Shown here piece after piece: positions 58,302 through 64,000 of a DNA stretch of 64,000 nucleotides. The position numbers and the translations under genes are program-made. The first letter of the stretch is position 1. Each line of letters opens with the position of its first letter. Under the pieces are notes generated by a model. It did not search any database, had not been told where the DNA came from, and was given only the letters and a program-made list of their open reading frames with translations. The stretch spans positions 186,001 through 250,000 of the forward strand of contig MU394087.1 of the NCBI GenBank assembly GCA_022578605.1, written 5' to 3'. This DNA comes from Camillea tinctor. Lineage: Eukaryota > Ascomycota > Sordariomycetes > Xylariales > Xylariaceae.

Positions 58302-60294
58302 GATGACGGAAGTTCGTGCACAAGTAAGTTAGGTGGTGATGTTTCTTGTCTGCTTTGCTTTTTGTCAGTGTTGCAGTAGTAGTGGTAGTAATGGTGGTAA
58401 TGGTGGTTTCTTACCAAAGGTGGTAGGGAAGATACCCTCTTGGCTAACGAGTTGTGTTGATGGGTATGGTAGGGTAAAGAAAAGATAGTGAGAGAGAGAG
58501 GGAAGGGAAAGAAAACACAGATAGGAACCCAAGTGCACTGTTATTCTCGTGGGTAAACTGTACTTTTGAGAAGGAAAGGGAACTACCAATGTTTGTTTAC
58601 TATTGCTCGGCGAGTGGTGACTTCCTAACTAACACGAGATGTTGACTCGGTGTTGGTGTCTGTACAGTTGTATCTCTAGAGAGCCGAGTGATGTACTCAA
58701 GTACCAGTAGCAGACAGATGGGAAACAAAAAGAAAAAAGAGAAGATACAGAGTGATCTAAACTGTAACTTCAATGTGCTGCCCCTATTGGTCCTGAGAAA
58801 GGAGTTGCTTGTTTGATTTCACATCTTGCCAGCTGGAGCAGAAAATATCTCGGCAGCGAGGTACATGATGGTCTATGCGCCGTGTATAATCTAGGAAACT
58901 ACAATACTAAATTCAAATTGTTCTTTCCTGAAAGGAGAGGATGACTGATATAGTACTGGTGGTCATGTCATGTACCAAAGTCATGGATAGCAGACTTGGA
59001 CATTGGTAGAGAAACAATAGGGGATTGTACTTATAGATGTACTCGAGACACCTCTCTACAATATCATATCATAAATGTTAAACAAAACTGCTTACAACTC
59101 AAAAAGAAAAGTACATATAATCAATAATTAAGTAGCCTTAATGAAGCTGTTAATAATAGGAGGGATGGCTATCATGTGCTTATATAAGGATTAATACTAC
59201 AATTTATAACATGATCTAGACACATCAGGATTTTAAGACACCCCCAGATGGTAGTAAGTTTATCCATCATATAACTTCCTTTAGTAGATAGGCTAGAAAA
59301 ATATTTTAGGTATATTTGTGCGTATCTTCAGATTATAGAAGAAATTTGCAAGACACAAAATGCTGGTATTATGTTGAGGAAAATATTTGGGGATGTAAGC
59401 TCCTGAGTTAGTAAATACTTATACATTTCATGTTTTGTAATGTACCGCAACAGGACTGACACATACCTCAAGAACAAATAACAAAACTGCAGAAGTTGAT
59501 ATATGAGAATTTTCAATTATATAGGTATCTTGTATATTGCGCTCCCTTAAGAAGGAGCAATGTACTAGACCGTAGGGTACAAAGCAAGAAGTACCTCCAT
59601 AATGGAACAAACATATTGTTCAATGTATACTTAGGTACTTAAGGAACTGTATTAGAGGTAGCTGTAATTGTAGGTGATTCTCGTCTCCCGCATAACAACA
59701 TCGTGATTACCTAAGCTCTCGCTAGGACATGTCCCTTCCTACAAAAGTGGGCCAGGGATATGCTGCTTTGAAGATTCCTATATAATATTTATTCTGATAG
59801 GTTGGATATGTATTTAACTTTACATAATCTTTTATGCTCCCCAAAATTCGATGCCTGTACCCCTATTGATAGTGTAGGAACGAAAGTCTTCATGAGACGT
59901 AAAACGAGCTTATACCATTGCCTTACCCCTATTTTAGTGTATTCCAACTACCCAAATCAAATGGTAGTTCACCTTTCTCTTTCTGTTCAGAGCAGTAAAA
60001 AATACTATCAGCCACCACATGTCATTTGTAGGATCAACAGGGAAAATTGAGATCCTATAACTAGGAAACCAATATAGTTCGATATAATTTTGATAGTTAA
60101 TACCAATGACCGGGCCCAGATTCCCTTGTCTCCAAACGCCTCCCAATGCTCCCGACATGTAATTGTCGGTTGATCATGCTTTAAATGTGTACATGCTCTT
60201 AAGGCATACGATTCCTTCCTCTAAAGTCCCTTCTCCCTGATTCACTCTTCCCCTCGACCGGTGTCTCTAAATGTATTGCGCTATAGATGACCTC
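58302..60294. other. Intergenic region, C2H2 gene upstream / pex7 downstream
   Basis: 2 kb. The left part is the promoter of the C2H2 gene, with imperfect GGTGGT/AGTGGTAGTAATGG repeats (58378-58410) and GA tracts near 58488-58500. From about 58900 to 60200 it is AT-rich without any convincing frame. No gene is supported. Confidence 0.55.
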
Positions 60295-61522
60295 CTATAA
60301 CCTCCCCTGCAGAATCATATTGGCATCCCACAGGAGCAACCTCTCATCCCAGCCAACCGTGGCCACCCAGCCACCCACACCGAACAGACACCAATCCACT
60401 CCGGTGACGAACTCGGTATGTCTATTCATCACGCCGAGCTGCACCCCCCGTTTAATGGGGGACGACCCGTCCGACTCCATGGTCGAGCCGTCCGTCCACA
60501 ACCGCACCGTCATGTCGTAGCTCCCGCTGATCAGTACGTCGGCGGCATGCGGGCTCCACGCGAGCCGGCGGATGGCGTACTCGTGGCCCATGATCAGAGA
60601 CGTCGGGCCCGCGGCGGGGTTGCGGATGTCGAACGTGCGTATGACCCGGTCCACGCCGCCCGTTGCGATCACCGTGTCCCGGTACTTGTTCCAGTCGTGG
60701 GTGAGGATCTCGGCGGGCATGGCCGGCGGCGCGATCCCCGGAGGGAGAGGCACGGGCGGGGGGTGGTGTACCGGGATCTTGACGGTCAGGTGGTACTGGG
60801 CGCTGATGGGCGTCCGGAGGTCGAATACGCGGAGATGGGAGTCGGTCGATACGGCGGAGATTATGTTGGGATTTGACGGGCAGTAATTTGTGCTGTATGT
60901 ACAGTTTCCTACAGGGAGTGTCGTTATAGAATCTTTCCGGGCTGGTGACCACTGTGAATATGTTCTTGTTAGCATGGCGAAGACTCGAACGGCGGGAAAT
61001 CAATATGGAGAGAAGCAGAGCAAAGCATGATGCCCACTTACAATCTTGACAGTACCATCCCATGAACTGGAAGCAAATGTATCTTTCGTGATAGGACTCC
61101 AGGCTACTGAAAAGGTTTCTCTCTTATGCTCGTGGAAGTTCATGACGGGAAAGTCGTTGACGTTGACATCGTAGAGCTTGATAGAACCGTCGCCACACGC
61201 GACTAGCAACTGGCTCTCATTGATTTCGGACCAGGCAAGATCGTACTGGGCATCGTTGGTATCGAACCTACCGGTATCAATTGGGTCAGCTTATGCTATG
61301 TGGAATACGGCCACTCATGGATAGAGCAAGACACCACTTCACTTACATCTTCTCAACCTGGACACCCTGCGGCCCTAGGCCTAAACAGAATAAGCGGCCA
61401 TTGCCCACGATTCCATAGTTTGCGGCTGATGCGACAGCTATGCGCGAGTCGTAGTAGGGCGAGTATTTGACAGCGTAGGGATTAAACCCGGGCGTTCGAA
61501 ACTCGAGCATGGAGGACGCCAT
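60295..61522 (-). CDS. pex7: Peroxin 7, PTS2 import receptor (WD40 protein)
   Basis: Exons 61522..61347, 61267..61042 and 60951..60295 join in phase to 352 aa, the usual PEX7 length. The N-terminus MLEFRTPGFNPYAVKYSPYY is PEX7-like, with a first blade reading SRIAVASAANYGIVGNGRL. Later WD repeats are visible: LLVACGDGSIKLYD, TFASSSWDGTVKIWS, IISAVSTDSHLRVFDLR, VIATGGVDRVIRTFDIRN, VLISGSYDMTVRLW and VATVGWDERLLLWD. PEX7 binds N-terminal PTS2 signals in the cytosol and, with a PEX20-type co-receptor in fungi, brings the cargo to the peroxisome. A Pro-rich insertion (VHHPPPVPLPPGIAPP) lengthens one blade. The introns are 79 and 90 nt. The stop is at 60295. Confidence 0.94.
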
Positions 61523-62041
61523 TGCTGCAAAAACGTGGTTATACAGTAAGTAATTGGCATAAACAGAGCAATTGAAGGGAATATAAAAACGAAAAAAGAG
61601 ATTTAGAGGAAATAGGGGTCCGATGGACCACAACTATAGCAGAATCATACTATGTCAAGTCAGGTACTACTATGTGAATTAGAGAGAGAGAGGTAGGTGT
61701 AAGTGGGAAAAGATGAGTGTTGCGATGACGATGCAGCTTTAGCTTTGGCACAAGCCCGAGCGCGTGGAGCCTCGGCTTTTAGAGATGTGGGTAATGTCCC
61801 AAGATGTGCATATCTTAGGTAAGCTATGTACTACACTAGGGAACCCCCTTGTAAGTTTGGTAGAGCTGATCCCTGCAACGAATCACCCGTGTAACACAGA
61901 ACAGGGATCTGGTATACAGGAATACTAGGTATAGGTAGATGGCTAGAGTATAAATAGTGGTATATGATCACTAAGGTTACAGGTTAGTCAAATTACCTAG
62001 TAGAACTTCCTTCCCCCTTTCTTCTCAAAATCGTCCATCTA
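61523..62041. other. Promoter region of pex7 / 3' flank of the sugar transporter gene
   Basis: About 520 bases between two minus-strand genes. It includes a GA tract (61680-61692) and TAGGTA-like motifs (61900-61945). No gene is seen. Confidence 0.6.
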
Positions 62042-63954
62042 CTAGTTAGACGATATCTTCAGCACATCGTCTTCCACGGCAGATCGCCGTCGTAATTCCT
62101 TAGCCGCCTCCTCTATGTCACGCCCTTGCGCTCTAACAAAACGTTCCGGTCGACGCCGAGAGATCGAGTCCCTATCATTCACCACTATCAATGGCGGGTT
62201 CTCGCGGTAAAATGCGTCCAAGTCTTCGAGTGTACGGTCTGACGTTTCAGGGTAAAATAGCCAGACAACAGGCAAGAAAAGAGCGTTGGTGATCGCCCAA
62301 ATAATATAGAACCTCCAACTAAGGTTTTGCAGCCCGATAGGCGTAACCTCGACAACGAGAAAGTTGGTAATCCAGTCAGTCATGGTAGCGATAGCAGCAC
62401 CTTTTGTCCGCATGGGGAGACTATAGCATAATTAGCATCTGACATTGGATATCTCTACTTATACCAACGGGCTGATCCTCTGCATACCTGTTAATTTCAG
62501 TGGGATATAACCACGGAATCCCTAGCATCCCCAGGGCGAACCCCATGTAGTAGATAAAGAACCAAGCTATAGAGGCTTTCGCAACCTCAACCTGAAATGC
62601 ATAACCGGGTTTCTCCGTGTAATAGAGTAGTACCGTCAGGATCAGGAAGCAGAAAAATTGGATCCCTATTGAGACCATCATCATCACACGACGGCCATAT
62701 CTTTCTACCAGCGGTGCCGCACCCAGAGAAGCGAAGACATACGCGACGGACGCACACGCAGAAATGAGACGAGCCATACACTCGTCGAGATTCACAGAAC
62801 CGATCAGTACAGTAGGGAGATCTGGCAAAAGTTAGCACAATTTTCTGAAGCTCAAGGCTTTGCCCCTGATATGCCTTTTTCTATTATATGATTAGGCATA
62901 GGACTAGACAGCCGCACGTACTACACGATTATCAGCAAGTTCTACCTGATATAATGATATCTAGGCCATACCAATAACTCATGATGTTAATTCCACCAAG
63001 CTGCTGCATCGCCTGGGTCCCCACACCAAGCAACAGTCGTCGTATGGTTTTCGTCCTGGCCTTAGTCCGCCCACGGAGAATATCCCGCCAGCGAATAGCA
63101 TTCCTACGCTCATACTCAACGCTAAAGGAGATCTCCTGGTGTTCGGCGACGATATACGGGTCGTCGACTGACTTGTTTTCCAGATCCGCGAGAATGACCC
63201 TGGCCTCGTCATGTCGGTCATGAGCAATAAGCCATCTTGGTGGATAGGGGCATTAGTATTCGTCATAATAACTACTTTTTTTTTGTATCGGAAGAGTTGT
63301 TCTTATTTACCTCGGTGACTCCGGGAGCCAGGGCACGGTAGAGAAAAGCACGAAGCAGAACAGCAACTGGACGGCTAGAGGAAACCGCCAGCCGACGGGC
63401 CCCCCAACAAAGGACATGCCGAAGTTGATCCAGTTGCTGAGCATAAACCCAAATACGTTCATGCTCATCTCGAAGACGACCAGCTTGCCCCTATTGTGGA
63501 CCTTCGACGTCTCGGTCTGCCACACAGGCGCCGTAGCCGTGTTGATTCCATTGCCAATACTAATCTAGGTGTCAGCAAAGAGAGCCTGTCCCAAGTCAAA
63601 AAGGGTTATGTTGAGGGGAACTGGATGCCTACCCTGTGATGATGCGGGCAATGATCATATGGGGGATGCTGAAAGAGCTTGTTTGGAGGATACCGCCAAC
63701 GCTCATCACCGCAGTTCCGACTAAGATCGTTTTCTTGCGTCCCAGCCGCTCGCCTAGAGAAAATGCCACAGCGGCCCCTAGGAAACAGCCGATGGTGTAT
63801 ATGGAAGTGACTATAGAGAGAGTGTTCGTCTTGGCTGGACCATTAAGGTCGTGGGTGTCGAGGTAATCTTGCGTAATAACAACACCGCCTATAGAACCTG
63901 ATTTAGATATCCTGAGGTCATGGTAGAGCGCAATATTCTCGCAACTTACTGAAT
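62042..63954 (-). CDS. Sugar-porter-family MFS transporter (5' part beyond the window)
   Basis: Six exons are visible (63954..63950, 63888..63633, 63559..63311, 63235..62946, 62821..62488, 62420..62042), giving about 503 residues; the N-terminal exon or exons lie beyond 64000. Sugar-porter signatures: FSGVVITQDYLD after the first membrane span, LGERLGRKKT, ARIITGIGNGINTATAPVWQ, PWLPESPRWLIA, GGINIMSYW, VERYGRRVMM, PWLYPTEINSLPMRTKGAA and the C-terminal PETSDRTLEDLDAFYREN. About ten of twelve membrane spans are covered. The substrate is probably a hexose or other monosaccharide, but disaccharides or quinate cannot be excluded. The first visible exon is only 5 nt (ATTCA) between CCCAG and GTAAGT; it supplies the FSG codons needed for the family motif. 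The cytoplasmic tail is Arg/Glu-rich. Confidence 0.9.
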
Positions 63955-64000
63955 CTGGGTTTCGTTAGTATCCTGTCTCTGGTCATGAATAACATGCGTG

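Overview
This window looks like nuclear DNA of a filamentous ascomycete (Pezizomycotina, most likely a Sordariomycete). The genes carry short GT-AG introns (about 50-140 nt, often with a CTAAC-type branch site). The MOB3/phocein and NOT2 proteins are of the filamentous-ascomycete type, a Zn(II)2Cys6 regulator and a sugar-porter transporter are present, and the intergenic DNA is long, AT-rich and full of homopolymers. The order and species are inference.

Layout from left to right: a J-domain protein (minus); a 5 kb gene-free stretch; the INCENP/Sli15 subunit of the chromosomal passenger complex (minus); a small secreted START-like protein (plus); CCR4-NOT subunit NOT2 (minus, seven exons, with a long intron holding a possible alternative first exon); a CobW/ZNG1-type metal-chaperone GTPase (minus), divergent from the STRIPAK component MOB3 (plus); a gene-poor 3.2 kb; a Zn2Cys6 transcription factor (minus); a 9.6 kb gene desert; a membrane-anchored MOSC/mARC-like protein (plus); condensin SMC2 (minus); a Cue1-like ER ubiquitin-system protein (plus); an unrecognised membrane protein (minus); a mitochondrial Mss116-like DEAD-box helicase (plus); a small C2H2 zinc-finger protein (minus); the PTS2 receptor PEX7 (minus); and a sugar transporter that runs off the right edge (minus).

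The genes do not form a pathway cluster. They are mostly single-copy housekeeping genes: mitosis (INCENP, SMC2), mRNA turnover (NOT2), signalling (MOB3), organelle biogenesis (PEX7, Mss116) and ERAD (Cue1-like). I saw no transposon ORF, CRISPR array, tRNA, rRNA or secondary-metabolite cluster. Exon structures were built by hand from splice sites with reading-frame checks and are predictions.

The observations most worth a second look are: a perfect-Kozak, in-frame alternative first exon inside NOT2 intron 3; an in-frame TAG in mob3 followed by 82 more open codons that look coding; a 5-nt micro-exon in the sugar transporter; an ACGCGT (MluI/MCB) box just upstream of both mitotic genes; and a 10-bp palindrome, TACCTAGGTA, far over-represented between genes. 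No obviously new multi-gene system was found.
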